From positions 2,071,152 through 2,135,151 of the forward strand of contig CAVYLN010000002.1 of NCBI GenBank assembly GCA_963769435.1: a stretch of 64,000 bases of DNA, written 5' to 3'. The notes under the pieces are model-generated. The model was not told where the DNA came from, made no database searches, and was given only the letters and a program-made list of their open reading frames with translations. Source of the stretch: JADKAV01 sp963769435 (lineage in GTDB: Bacteria > Actinomycetota > Actinomycetes > S36-B12 > UBA10799). A program made the translations under genes and the position numbers. Shown here one piece after another: positions 38,320-47,311 of this stretch; position 1 is the first letter of the stretch, and every line of letters starts with the position of its first letter.

Positions 38320-39004
38320 TCACCGCCTCGAGCTCCACCCCGCCTCGCGCAACCGTTCGAAGGCGTCGAGCAGCAGGTCGAGGGTGAACTCGAACTCGAA
38401 CTGCTCGTCGCAAGCGGCCCCGACCTTCGACAGGTCCCCGCCGACGGCGTCGAGCGCGATCATCGCGATGTACGGATAGGTCTGCTGCACCGCCTGCACC
38501 ATCGCCTCCCGCGCCGCGAGGTCGGGCGGCGGTTGCAGGGAGTCGGGGTCGTCGAAGGCCTCGGGGCTGAAGCCCCAGATCCGGTGGCCGAGCGCGTGCA
38601 TCACGTGGTGGGTGAGGTCCGGGCTGAACCCACCCTCGATGAAGGTTCCCGACAGGCGGTTCATGTAGCTCAGCACCTGCGGCGTTCGGGTCGTGCGGGT
38701 CTCGATGACCTGGCGCGCCCAGGGGTGGGCCAGCATCACGCGGCGGGCGGACAGGATCTGCGCGCGCACCGCCGTCCTTCCAGCCCAGCGCCGGGTCGGG
38801 CGGGTCGTAGGAGTCGATGAGGGTCGCGACCATGCCGTCGAGCAGGTCGCTCTTGTTGGTCACGTGTTTGTACAGCGCCATCGGAACCACGTCGAGGCGC
38901 GCGGCCAGATTCCGCATGCTCACCGCATCGATCCCTTCGGCATCGGCGAGCGCCACGGCTTCGGCGAGTGCCCGATCCCGCGTGACGGGTCTCCTGGGCG
39001 GCAT
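38320..39004 (-). CDS. TetR-family transcriptional regulator (one frameshift)
   Basis: About 228 residues. The N-terminal helix-turn-helix is clear: ALAEAVALADAEGIDAVSM, RNLAARLDVVPMALYKHVTN, KSDLLDGMVATLIDSY. A one-base change near 38,775 moves to the frame holding the C-terminal ligand-binding domain (LMLAHPWARQVIETRTTRTP, HVMHALGHRIWGF, FEFEFTLDLLLDAFERLREA), TetR_C_1 type. It is divergent from the DUF4386 gene with two palindromes in the 86-bp gap, so it very likely represses itself and that gene until a ligand binds. Confidence 0.82.
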
Positions 39005-39020
39005 GTCGGAACCTCCGGTC

Positions 39021-39067
39021 TTGACAGGTATACGGTGTACACCTACATTGGTATACGCCGTACACCT
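39021..39067 (+). promoter_or_regulatory. Promoter with twin TetR operators
   Basis: A -35 TTGACA (39,021-39,026), 17 bases, and a -10 TACATT (39,044-39,049) point toward the gene at 39,091. Two matching palindromic boxes overlap it: GGTATACGGTGTACACC (39,027-39,043) and GGTATACGCCGTACACC (39,050-39,066), 23 bp apart. This is the classic arrangement for a repressor blocking RNA polymerase; the flanking TetR gene is the obvious binder. Confidence 0.8.
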
Positions 39068-39090
39068 CAGCCTAACAATCCGGAGCCGAA

Positions 39091-39765
39091 ATGTCCCGAA
39101 CCCGCCGCCTGGCCTTCATCGCCGGCGCGTTGTATCTACTCACCGTCGTCACCTCCATCCCCGCGCTGATCCTCAAGGACCCGGTGCTGGCCGACCCTGC
39201 CACCGCCGCAGCCGGGGCGACTTCGCTGCAATGGGCGGCCGGGCTCGAGTTCGTGCTCGCCCTGGCCTGCATCGGAACCGCGGTGGCACTGTTCCCGGTC
39301 GTGCGCCGCGTCGACGAGGCCGCCGCCCTCGGCTTCGTCGGCTCGCGCACCCTGGAGGCCTCGATCATCGTGATGGGGGTCCTCGCGATGCTGAGCGTGA
39401 CCGTCGCCGGTCCCGCCGCGCAGGCCATGGTGGCCGTACACGACTGGGCGTTCCTCGCCGGGCCGGGCACAATACCGGCGGTCAACGCCCTGCTGCTGGC
39501 ACCGCTGTTGCTGCGGGCGGGCCTGGTGCCGCGGATCATCCCCGTCCTCGGGCTGATCGGTGCACCTCTGCTTCTCGCCGCGTCCGTCGGAACCCTCTTC
39601 GGCATCATCGACCAGGTCTCCCTGGTCGGCTTCCTGGCCGCCGTGCTGATCGCCGCGTGGGAGATCTCGCTGGGCTTCTGGCTTGTGCTCAAGGGGTTCA
39701 ACGCCGAGGCCGTGGCTCAGCTCTACGCCCCGGTGCGGACGGTCGAGCTCGTCGATGCACACTGA
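39091..39765 (+). CDS. DUF4386 membrane protein
   Basis: 224 residues with about six membrane helices. DUF4386 features: LAFIAGALYLLTVVTSIPAL at the N-terminus, VGSRTLEASIIVMGVLAML in the middle, and GFLAAVLIAAWEISLGFWLV near the end. Function is unknown in all members. Transcription is probably controlled by the divergent TetR regulator through the boxes at 39,027-39,066. It overlaps the next membrane gene by 11 bases. Confidence 0.88.
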   Translation: MSRTRRLAFIAGALYLLTVVTSIPALILKDPVLADPATAAAGATSLQWAAGLEFVLALACIGTAVALFPVVRRVDEAAALGFVGSRTLEASIIVMGVLAMLSVTVAGPAAQAMVAVHDWAFLAGPGTIPAVNALLLAPLLLRAGLVPRIIPVLGLIGAPLLLAASVGTLFGIIDQVSLVGFLAAVLIAAWEISLGFWLVLKGFNAEAVAQLYAPVRTVELVDAH

Positions 39766-40402
39766 GGCAGTGAAAGCGAGCAATCCCGCCTACGAGCGGC
39801 TGCTGCAGGACTACGTCGACTACCACCTCGCATTGGTGGTGGTCGGCGGGTTCTTCACGCTGGCGCTGCTGGCCTTCGGCGTGAGTTCGTGGGTGCGGTT
39901 CCGCCGTGCGCCGCGGGGTGTGGAGCGACGCACGCACCTGGTGTTCGGCCTGGCGAGTTCCGTGGTCGGTCTGCTGCTCGCCGTCGTCGTGGCGGCCAAC
40001 CTCAGCAACGTCCTGAACCCGCGGCAGGGTCTCGCCGGTGCGATCGGAACCCCCCGCGACCTCAAGCCCGCCGCGTCCCCGGAACTCACGGATTCGCTGA
40101 CCTCGTGGCTGCGTTCGGGCAGTGCGGACGTGCCGGCGGTCATACAGAACCAGGTGGACGCGCGCCTCGCCTGGCAGGAACCCAAGGCCGTGATCAGCGT
40201 GCTGCTGCTCATGGCCTTCGTGGCTTTGAGCATCTACCTGTGGCGCGGTGTCATCTCGCGCTCGCGTACGGGGCAACGTGTGGTCGCACCCGTGCTGGCC
40301 GGCTCGGCGTCCGTGCTCGCGAGTTTCGTGCTCATCCTGATGGTCATGGGCAACACGCAGGCGTCGTATGCGCCGATCACGATGACGCTGCTGTTCGGTT
40401 GA
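39755..40402 (+). CDS. Four-helix membrane protein, unrecognised
   Basis: 215 residues from the ATG at 39,755 inside the end of the DUF4386 gene. Membrane segments: HLALVVVGGFFTLALLAFGV, FGLASSVVGLLLAVVVAANL, AVISVLLLMAFVALSIYLWR and VLAGSASVLASFVLILMVMG. A loop of ~60 residues between helices 2 and 3 (ELTDSLTSWLRSGSADVPAV) should lie outside. Coupled with DUF4386, it is likely its partner under the same TetR control. No family known to me. Confidence 0.72.
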   Translation: MHTEAVKASNPAYERLLQDYVDYHLALVVVGGFFTLALLAFGVSSWVRFRRAPRGVERRTHLVFGLASSVVGLLLAVVVAANLSNVLNPRQGLAGAIGTPRDLKPAASPELTDSLTSWLRSGSADVPAVIQNQVDARLAWQEPKAVISVLLLMAFVALSIYLWRGVISRSRTGQRVVAPVLAGSASVLASFVLILMVMGNTQASYAPITMTLLFG

Positions 40403-40453
40403 GCAGTCTTCGCTGAGTCACAGGATGACCAGCGATCGTTCCGGGTCGGCGGG

Positions 40454-40760
40454 CGAATTGCCCAGGATCGCGGCGGGGCCGCACGGGAACGTGTGGCTCA
40501 CGGGGTCATTGGTCCGGAGGGTCGGGCGGATCACATCGGGTTTCTCGCCTGAGGATCGGCAACCGGTGTTATCGGGATCCGGTCAGGTCGGCCTGCCTCT
40601 GGTGGGCGCGGCCGGAGTCTGTTGTCGGTATCCCGGCGACGGTGAGTTGGCAGCGCGACGGGTCGGTCATCCCGGATGACCAACGCGGCACCGTTGACGT
40701 TGACGCTGAAGGGCAAGAAGTCGGCAACCAAGAACGTGTCCACCCACACTGCCAACTGCA
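40454..40760 (+). pseudogene. Remnant of a propeller gene
   Basis: The DNA can be read across frames as one last propeller blade (RIAAGPHGNVWLTG ... VGRITSGFSPEDRQPVLSG), the Ig-like start (SGQVGLPLV), then a jump to the C-terminal domain (MTNAAPLTLTLKGKKSATKN). Compared with the genes at 25.2 and 42.0 kb, the signal peptide, most blades, half the Ig domain and the C-terminal end are gone. An internal deletion and several indels show true decay. It abuts the VapBC-like pair. Confidence 0.75.
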
Positions 40761-40786
40761 CAGCTCGCCCCAGCCTCGTCCCGGAA

Positions 40787-41140
40787 ATGACATATCATGG
40801 ACCAGTGACAGATCATGCGGCGATTGACATGAAAGTCGGCCCGGAAGGCCGCGTCGTCATCCCGGCGCCGATCCGGCGTCACCTCGGTGTCGGCCCTGGG
40901 GATAACCTCCGGTTCCTGCTGCACGCCGATGGCACAGTGGAGATCGTCAGTCCGCGGGTGCTGGCGCAGGCCCTCTGGGCGAACAACACCGGAGGTGACG
41001 CAGTGGACAGCGCCGAATTGGTCAGGGAACTGCGCCGCGAGGACCAGCAGTCGGGGGAGCGTTCTGCGGATTCCCAGGTGGCCGGGCAGTCGCCGCCCGA
41101 ACCAGAGCGCGTGCTGCGTGAGATGGGCCTGTCTGAGTGA
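40787..41140 (+). CDS. AbrB/SpoVT-type antitoxin
   Basis: 117 residues from the ATG at 40,787; a GTG at 40,805 or the ATG at 40,829 are alternatives and no ribosome site decides. The swapped-hairpin AbrB domain is clear: MKVGPEGRVVIPAPIRRHLG and VGPGDNLRFLLHADGTVEIV. The C-terminal half is acidic and probably wraps the toxin. It overlaps the PIN gene by GTGA, the usual vapB-vapC order. It should bind its own promoter and neutralise VapC. Confidence 0.85.
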   Translation: MTYHGPVTDHAAIDMKVGPEGRVVIPAPIRRHLGVGPGDNLRFLLHADGTVEIVSPRVLAQALWANNTGGDAVDSAELVRELRREDQQSGERSADSQVAGQSPPEPERVLREMGLSE

Positions 41141-41583
41141 CCCGGTTCGCGCTGGACTCCTCGGCGATGGTCGCCTGGATCCTGCAGGAGGCCGGCAGGT
41201 GGCAGGCGGTCGACGCTCTGCTCAACGCTCCCGGCGCACGACCGCTCCTGCCCGGGCCCGCATTGACCGAATGCATCGTGGTGGCCCGTCGGGCAGGCAA
41301 CACCAGCAGCCCTGAGCAGATCGCCACCACACTGTCGGCGATGGGCGTGCGAGTCGAACCCCCGCAGGAAGTGGACTTGATCCGCGCCGCCCAGCTGCTC
41401 GAAGCCTCTCAGGCGCACCCCGGCCGGCACCCGATATCCGGCGATCCGCTCACCCTGTCACTCGGGGACGCGCTGATCCTCGCCGTTGTGGAGCGACTGG
41501 GTGTGAAGGTGCTGACCGCGGATCGCTACTGGTCGCAGGTTGCGGGGGCCGGCCTGACGTCGGCCGTGGTCGTGCAGTTGTGA
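41137..41583 (+). CDS. PIN-domain toxin, VapC-like ribonuclease
   Basis: 148 residues from a GTG overlapping the antitoxin stop. All four metal-binding acids of PIN nucleases are present: Asp7 (FALDSSAMVAW), Glu45 (ALTECIVVA), Asp111 (SLGDALILA) and Asp129 (LTADRYW). It should cut RNA, often tRNA or rRNA, when freed from its antitoxin. The module sits between two propeller genes. Confidence 0.9.
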   Translation: MTRFALDSSAMVAWILQEAGRWQAVDALLNAPGARPLLPGPALTECIVVARRAGNTSSPEQIATTLSAMGVRVEPPQEVDLIRAAQLLEASQAHPGRHPISGDPLTLSLGDALILAVVERLGVKVLTADRYWSQVAGAGLTSAVVVQL

Positions 41584-41601
41584 GGGGTCACTCGCGCACC
41601 C

Positions 41602-41874
41602 TCAGCCGACCTGATCGGCGAGGAGCTGGCCAGCAGGCGTGAGAAGCAACTCACGCCACGGAACCGTCACGGACACCGCACCGCAGTAGACCGCGGAGAC
41701 CTCGTACTTGTCGAACCAGAACTGGATGGCGCGCGGCTTGAGGACCCAGTTGTAGAGCGTCGACCTGCGATACATTCCGGCGTCATAATCGTCGCCCCAT
41801 CGCCTCCCGGACCAGTCGAGCAGACCTGTCCCGCAACTCGCGGCGGGTACCTCCTTGGTGCAGGCATGACTCAC
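41602..41874 (-). pseudogene. C-terminal fragment resembling DUF3298
   Basis: 90 residues open, but only the last ~40 (IQFWFDKYEVSAVYCGAVSV, TVPWRELL) look like a family: the closing strand of the DUF3298/RsiV-type domain. The N-terminal part has no signal peptide or start context, so most of a normal ~200-residue protein is missing. Probably a truncated gene. Confidence 0.45.
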
Positions 41875-42026
41875 CCATTCGTGGAATCAGACCCTCCACC
41901 AAACCCGGAGCGGTTCGACCAGGCTGAACGGCATCGAAGATCCGCTTAGGGGGGCGTGCGGGGCGAGACCATGTGATGCTTGGCCCCCTACCGGTGTGCG
42001 CTCCCCGTATCGAAAGGCAGTGGCTG

Positions 42027-43610
42027 ATGATGAGGTTCGCGAGAGTTGCGGCAGCGGTTGCGGGGGCCGTGGTGGGGGTGCAGGCCCTGGTGGTCGCTCC
42101 TGCCTACACGGCGACGGTCCCAGGTGTGATCACGGAGTTCACAGTGCCGACGGCCGGCAGTCAGCCGGGCGGGATTGCGGCGGGTCCGGACGGCAACGTG
42201 TGGTTCACCGAGATCAGTGGGAACAAGATCGGGCGGATCACGCCGGCGGGGGTGTTCACGGAGTTCACAGTGCCGACGGCCGGCAGTCAGCCGTTCGGGA
42301 TCGCGGCAGGTCCGGACGGGAATCTTTGGTTCACCGAGAGCAGTGGGAACAAGATCGGGCGGATCAGCCCGGCGGGGGTGATCACGGAGTTCACAGTGCC
42401 GACGGCGGGCAGTGCCCCATCCGGGATCGCGGCGGGTCCGGACGGGAATCTTTGGTTCACCGAGTACGACGGGAACAAGATCGGGCGGATCACCCCGTCG
42501 GGGGTGATCACGGAGTTCCCGATACCGACCGGGGCCAGTCTCCCGTCCGGGATCGCGGCGGGTCCGGACGGGAATCTTTGGTTCACCGAATTCGGCGGGA
42601 ACAAGATCGGGCGGATCACCCCGGCCGGGGTGATCACGGAGTTCGCACTGCCCCCGTCGAGTGCGCCCTACGGGATCGCGGCGGGTCCGGACGGGAATCT
42701 GTGGTTCACCGATATCGGTTTGAACAGTATCGGGCGGATCAGTCCCTCGGGTTCGATCAAGGGGTTCGAGGTGCCGACAGCGGGCAGCTTCCCTTACGGG
42801 ATCGCGGCGGGTCCGGACGGAAATCTGTGGTTCACCGAGATCAGTGGGAACAGGATCGGGCGGATCAGTCCGTCAGGGGTGATCACGGAGTTCGCGGTGC
42901 CGACGGTGGGCGGTGGCCCGAATGGGATCGCGGCCGGTTCGGACGGGAATCTGTGGTTCACCGAGTACGCCGGCAAGATCGGGCGGATCACGTCGGGGAT
43001 GTCCGCGGCGGATCGGCAACCGGTGTTATCGGGATCCGGTCAGGTCGGTCTGCCGTTGGTGTGTGCGGCGGACGTGTGGGGTGAGGGTCGGCCGGCGACG
43101 GTGAGTTGGCAGCGGGCCGGGGTCACGATCGGCGGGGAGTCCGGGATCGTCTACACGCCGACCGCGGCTGATGTCGGCAGTGCCGTGACGTGTTCCTCGC
43201 AGGGCTCGCCGGCGGCGGTGCTGGCCACGATGACCGCGGTGAGCAACCCGATCACGGTGGCGGCGCAGGTGACTGGTCCGCCGGGATCGCCCGGCCCGTC
43301 GGGAGCGACGGGTCCGACCGGCCCGCCTGGCACGGACGGGGTGGTGGTGCTCGCTGCGGTGTTCGCGCCGGGCACGGTGTCGGCCAAGGCTGGCAAGAAG
43401 CTGAAGGTGAAGTACGGCGTGACGAACGCTGCGTCTGTGAAGTTCACGCTCAAGGGCAAGAAGACGGTGACCAAGCAGGTGTCGGCCAAGGCCGGGGTCA
43501 ACACGTTGAAGTGGAAACTGCCGAAGAGTCTGAAGGCTGGCAAGTACACGCTGCGGCTCAGTTTCCAAGGCACGGTCAAGGCCAAGACGAAGGTCAAGGT
43601 GAAGAAGTAG
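42027..43610 (+). CDS. Secreted streptogramin-lyase-like beta-propeller (paralogue)
   Basis: 527 residues from the ATG at 42,027 (GAAAGGCAG upstream; a second ATG follows directly). Same plan as the protein at 25.2 kb: signal peptide, about eight GIAAGPDGNLWFTE blades, Ig-like domain with two cysteines, collagen-like Gly-X-Y linker (GPPGSPGPSGATGPTGPPG), and lysine-rich C-terminal domain ending TKVKVKK. Blades differ in number and wording from the paralogue, while the Ig-like and C-terminal parts are highly alike. It also has no histidine, so lyase activity as in Vgb is not expected. Likely a surface or matrix protein. Confidence 0.87.
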   Translation: MMRFARVAAAVAGAVVGVQALVVAPAYTATVPGVITEFTVPTAGSQPGGIAAGPDGNVWFTEISGNKIGRITPAGVFTEFTVPTAGSQPFGIAAGPDGNLWFTESSGNKIGRISPAGVITEFTVPTAGSAPSGIAAGPDGNLWFTEYDGNKIGRITPSGVITEFPIPTGASLPSGIAAGPDGNLWFTEFGGNKIGRITPAGVITEFALPPSSAPYGIAAGPDGNLWFTDIGLNSIGRISPSGSIKGFEVPTAGSFPYGIAAGPDGNLWFTEISGNRIGRISPSGVITEFAVPTVGGGPNGIAAGSDGNLWFTEYAGKIGRITSGMSAADRQPVLSGSGQVGLPLVCAADVWGEGRPATVSWQRAGVTIGGESGIVYTPTAADVGSAVTCSSQGSPAAVLATMTAVSNPITVAAQVTGPPGSPGPSGATGPTGPPGTDGVVVLAAVFAPGTVSAKAGKKLKVKYGVTNAASVKFTLKGKKTVTKQVSAKAGVNTLKWKLPKSLKAGKYTLRLSFQGTVKAKTKVKVKK

Positions 43611-43827
43611 GGCGGGTTGCGGATCGCGACGAGCCGGACTCAGGGACTCGTCGGCAGTCTCGCCAAACACGGCCCAGAAGCCGGCGGTGAGCGTGTCGTC
43701 GCTGCTGGCGTGCCGCTCATCTGGGGGATGCCCCGGGTGATCGTCGTCGGCGCCGCTGAGCGGGCCCTAAGCCAGGGCGACTGCTTGGTGGCTCAGCCTG
43801 CCCAATGTCCCGACCGCGCCGCTGTCG

Positions 43828-45400
43828 TCACTTCACCTTGATGCGGTACTTCTTCGAGAAGGACTTGACGCCGCCCACGGCTGGCGCCTTCGCCCGCAGG
43901 ACGCAGGTCCCCTTCCGCTTGGTTCGCAGGGTCGTCTTCTTGACGACGCAAACCCTCTTCGTGGTGGACTTCCACTTCAACTTCGAGCCCGCGCTGGTGC
44001 GCTTGGCCAGTTTCGCGCGCTTGCCCTTCTTGAGTTTCGCGGGCGGCTTCTTGACCTTTTGCTTCTTGACGGACGGCGTCGGGGTTGGCGTTGGCGTTGG
44101 CGTTGGCGTTGGCGTCGGCGTCGGCGTGGGGCTAGGGATCGGCACGGCAGTCCCGTACAGCCGCGCGATCTTGATACTGGTGGTCTCGTTGAAGAGCCCG
44201 AACTGTCCGCCGACCACGATGTTGCCGTCGGGCTGCAACGCGATGTCTCGCACCTGCCCACTGAACCCGGTGCCGGTGTTACTGCTGAACCCGGCGTCGA
44301 CGCTGCCGTTGGAGTTCAGCCGGGCAATGCTCTTGCTGGGAATCCCGTTGATCTTGGTGAAGTTGCCGCCGACCAGCACCTTTCCGTCGGCTTGGACAGC
44401 CAACGTACGTGGCGAGCCATCGAAACCCGTTCCGAGATTGGAGCTGAACGTTGTGCGGTGTCCACGCTGCCGTTGTCGTTCAGCCGCGCGATGCCCGCGC
44501 TGACTGTCCCGCTGATGTTCGTGAGAGTTCCGCCGGCCAATACCTTCCCGTCGGGCTGCACAGCAACTGCGAAGAGGGGGCCGCTCGGGCCGACGCCCAT
44601 GGCGGTGGAGAAGGCCGCGTCGAGGCTGCCGTTGGCGTTCAGCCGGGCGAGGTAGTAACTGGTCGTCCCGTTGACGTTGAAGAAGTACCCGCCCACCACG
44701 ATCTTGTCGTCGCTCTGTACTGCGATTGACTCGACATCGTCGTTGAAACCAGTGCCGATGTTGGCGCTGAAGGCTGTATCAACGCTGCCGTTGCTGTTCA
44801 GCCGCGCAAGGCGCTTGCTCAGGGTGCCGTTGACGGCGGTGAAGCCCCCGCCCACCACGATCTTGTTGCCGGCCTGCAAGGCGACCGACGAGACGTCGAA
44901 GTCGAACCCGGTACCTGTGTTGGCGCTGAACGCAGTGTCGACGGAGTTCCGTTGTTGTTCAACCGCGCGATCCGGGCACTAGGCGTCCCGTTGACGGCGG
45001 TGAACCACCCGCCGATCACGATCTTGCCGTCGCTCTGCACAGCGACCGATTTGACGTCATCGCTCGGACCGGCGCCGAGATTCGCGCTGAACGCTGTGTC
45101 CACACTTCCGTCGGCGTTGAGCCGGGCGATCCGGTTGCTGGTCACTCCGTTGACGGCAGTGAAGGACCCACCGATCACGATCTTGCCGTCGGTCTGCACG
45201 GCCACCGATTCCACGTTGCCGTTGAAGCCAGTGCCGGCCTTGGTGCTGAAGGAGGTGTCGAGCGTGCCGTCGCTGCCTGGGCCGGCATGGACCGCGGGCC
45301 CAGCCGCGACAAGGCCAGCCATACACAACGCCGCGGCGAGGAGCAGACTCACCAGGCGCCGCGCCTGGACAGGACCGGCGTGCACTCCGGAGTGATTCAC
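43828..45400 (-). CDS. Secreted delta-60 repeat protein (two frameshifts)
   Basis: It starts at a GTG at 45,400 preceded by GAGGAGAA; about 520 residues when frames are joined. Signal peptide (LVSLLLAAALCMAGLVAAGP). Then eight or nine delta-60 repeats such as VESVAVQTDGKIVIGGSFTA and SNRIARLNADGSVDTAFSAN, likely a beta-propeller. A Pro-Thr linker coded by a hexanucleotide repeat (TTGGCG, about 44,083-44,130) leads to a Lys-rich C-terminal domain with two cysteines ending YRIKVK. Frames shift near 44,945 and 44,450. Exported, probably surface-bound; partner unknown. Confidence 0.8.
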
Positions 45401-45839
45401 GGATTCTCCTCTGGGACGAAGACCCACAAAATACCCGTCGTGGACCGAAGGCCGTGCACCCGGGCGTGCGTCCCGACTGTCCGCCACGCTCAAGGCGCAG
45501 ATGACGAGGACGAGAGTCGAGGCCGGCTCCGGCGCCGTGCGACGAGCTACGCCTGGTCGCCAGTGACGAGGACGTGCGCAAGAGGTCCGAGCCCGGCTCC
45601 GGCGCCGGATTCGACCAAGCTACGCCTGGTCACCAGTGAGCCGATGGCTGCGGCTGCCGCAGGCTTGCGCGCCGGTGCGGCCGAACCGGCGTCGCCCGGG
45701 CCGGGGGAAGTCGTTCATCGACCGGATTCGGGTGGATCTCCACGACGCGGACCCGCCGATCTCGCGGATCTCTGCGAGTGCGGTCCGATCAGACGCGGAC
45801 CACGTGAGGGACGATTCTGCGTGACCCTCCGGCCCCAGG
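45401..45839. other. Intergenic region with an imperfect tandem repeat
   Basis: No convincing gene. Two direct repeats lie at 45,502-45,563 and 45,564-45,636: both begin TGACGAGGACG, share GGCTCCGGCGCC, and end GCTACGCCTGGTC. The second unit is 11 bases longer. The rest shows no clear promoter beyond the leader of the minus-strand gene. Confidence 0.55.
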
Positions 45840-46256
45840 TCAGGACTCGTTGATCATGGTGAAGCTGAGCTGCCATGCCTGCCTGGTCTCGCCGTTCACG
45901 CTGAGCTGCCACGTGTAGCGGCCGGCGGACAGGCCCATCCCTCCGACGTGGAAGGTGACGGGCAGATCGATCGGAACTCCCGGCTCGATCCCGGGCGGCC
46001 GGCCCACTTCGGTGCGCGCCTGGACGCCGATCTCGGCGCCCTCGGGGTCCCGGACAGGTTGACCGTCCTGGGTGAGCAGTCGCAGGTCCAGCGTTATTGG
46101 GGAGTTCGTGCTCTCCCAGGGGACGAGCATGAGGATCGCGATGGAGGTACCTGGCGGCAGCCCCGGACCGCGGACACGGCTGATGCCGCCGCCGCTGATG
46201 AACAACTTCCCGTCGGCGACCTGAGCGTGGTCGCACAACATCACATGGGCGATCAC
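45840..46256 (-). CDS. DUF6941-like small protein
   Basis: 138 residues. The opening IAHVMLCDHAQVADGKLFIS and GGGISRV, then beta strands (IAILMLVPWESTNSPITLDL, VTFHVGGMGLSAGRYTWQLS) match the actinobacterial group annotated DUF6941. Its beta-sandwich form suggests binding rather than catalysis. Function unknown. It stands alone between the delta-60 gene and the toxin-antitoxin island. Confidence 0.65.
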   Translation of the reverse strand: MIAHVMLCDHAQVADGKLFISGGGISRVRGPGLPPGTSIAILMLVPWESTNSPITLDLRLLTQDGQPVRDPEGAEIGVQARTEVGRPPGIEPGVPIDLPVTFHVGGMGLSAGRYTWQLSVNGETRQAWQLSFTMINES

Positions 46257-46404
46257 GAGGTTCCCGGTTCCCTGCGAGCGGGGGTTGCCACGGACGCATC
46301 CCGCAGCAATCCCCGAGTGCCAGTGGTGGTGCTCATTGCCCGAGTATGTCAGCGGATGCGTACCTGGACGGTCGTCGGATCTCGGCCCGCCTGCCCGGAC
46401 GCCC

Positions 46405-46938
46405 TCACCCGAGGCGGCGCAACCGACCCAAACGTGAGTCGGCCTTTCCGAGTAGGTCGGTCAGGAAGCCCGCCACAGCATCGACGTCCAGTTGCCCGGC
46501 CTCGGCCATCGCCTCCAGATCAGCCCAGTCCCTGGTCCGGTTGAAGAAGGCCTTGAACACGGCCAGGGACGTGCAGTCCAGGACCGGGATCTGCGTCTGC
46601 GCGAAGGGGACGGTGCGAACCCTGCCCTGGGCCACGTCGTGGAACGGGTGGTTGGAGAAGAACAGGTCGATGGGTGTGTCGTCCCACCAGGCGCGCGTCT
46701 GGCCGCTGCTGAGGACCTCGGCGCGGTTGGCAGGGGTGAACGCGACTGCATCGGGCAATGCGTCGATCGCGCTGTCGGGGGAGGTGTGCGGCAGGAAGAC
46801 GTTGATGTCCAGATCGATGGTGGCCCGGGGTTCACCCGTGCAGTAGGCCAGGGCGATGGCGCCACCAAAGGCGTGGGCAATGTCAGCCTCGTCGAAGGTG
46901 GCGTCGATCGCGAGCAGTCGTCGCGCCAGGACGCTCAT
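46405..46938 (-). CDS. AbiEii-type nucleotidyltransferase toxin
   Basis: 177 residues whose ATG overlaps the antitoxin stop (ATGA). The nucleotidyltransferase core is HAFGGAIALAYCTGEPRATI, DLDINVF with the metal acids in TIDLDI, and a third acid in DTPIDLFF. The C-terminal half (VFKAFFNRTRDWADLEAMAE) is the helical part of AbiEii/MenT-like proteins. Such toxins add nucleotides to tRNA and stop translation, giving phage defence or growth control. Partner: the XRE protein upstream. Confidence 0.85.
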   Translation of the reverse strand: MSVLARRLLAIDATFDEADIAHAFGGAIALAYCTGEPRATIDLDINVFLPHTSPDSAIDALPDAVAFTPANRAEVLSSGQTRAWWDDTPIDLFFSNHPFHDVAQGRVRTVPFAQTQIPVLDCTSLAVFKAFFNRTRDWADLEAMAEAGQLDVDAVAGFLTDLLGKADSRLGRLRRLG

Positions 46939-47246
46939 GGGCGCGGCCCCGGCAGTGGCGGAAACCGGAGACGCTCACGGCGCCGCACCGGCAGTAACTC
47001 TGCGAGATCGAGCACCTGCTCCAGCGCCCGTGCATTGGCACCCAGATCGATCTGGGGACGAGGTGTGGCGTCCAGTTGGTAGTCACACGCCTCGACAAGG
47101 CGCGCCAGCGTGCTGGATGTGGGCACTCGGCGGCCCTGTTCATAGGCATTGATAGCGGTGCGTGGAATACCGGATCGGCGCGCGAGTTCGGCCTGCGAGA
47201 AGCCGCACTGCTTCCGAACGCGCGTGATCAGCGAGGACGTCGCCAT
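46935..47246 (-). CDS. XRE-family antitoxin
   Basis: 103 residues. Helix-turn-helix of the Cro/XRE type: SSLITRVRKQCGFSQAELAR, RSGIPRTAINAYEQGRRVPT. The C-terminal ~40 residues probably bind the toxin. It lies just downstream of a perfect palindrome (47,255-47,272) that should be its operator. Order antitoxin then toxin, four-base overlap. Confidence 0.88.
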   Translation of the reverse strand: MATSSLITRVRKQCGFSQAELARRSGIPRTAINAYEQGRRVPTSSTLARLVEACDYQLDATPRPQIDLGANARALEQVLDLAELLPVRRRERLRFPPLPGPRP

Positions 47247-47254
47247 GGCACAAG

Positions 47255-47272
47255 TGTAGCGAATCCGCTACA
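47255..47272. promoter_or_regulatory. Operator of the XRE/AbiEii pair
   Basis: TGTAGCG-AATC-CGCTACA: seven-base arms pair exactly, eight bases upstream of the XRE start. Typical autoregulation site of a toxin-antitoxin operon. Confidence 0.7.
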
Positions 47273-47311
47273 GGAGGCGTGCCGAAGGCGGGCGGACGCG
47301 GGGTCTTGGGC

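Noticed and set aside
43980..44140. Regulatory or CRISPR-like meaning of the TTGGCG hexamer run
   Set aside because: It codes the Pro-Thr linker of the delta-60 protein in frame, a common low-complexity linker.
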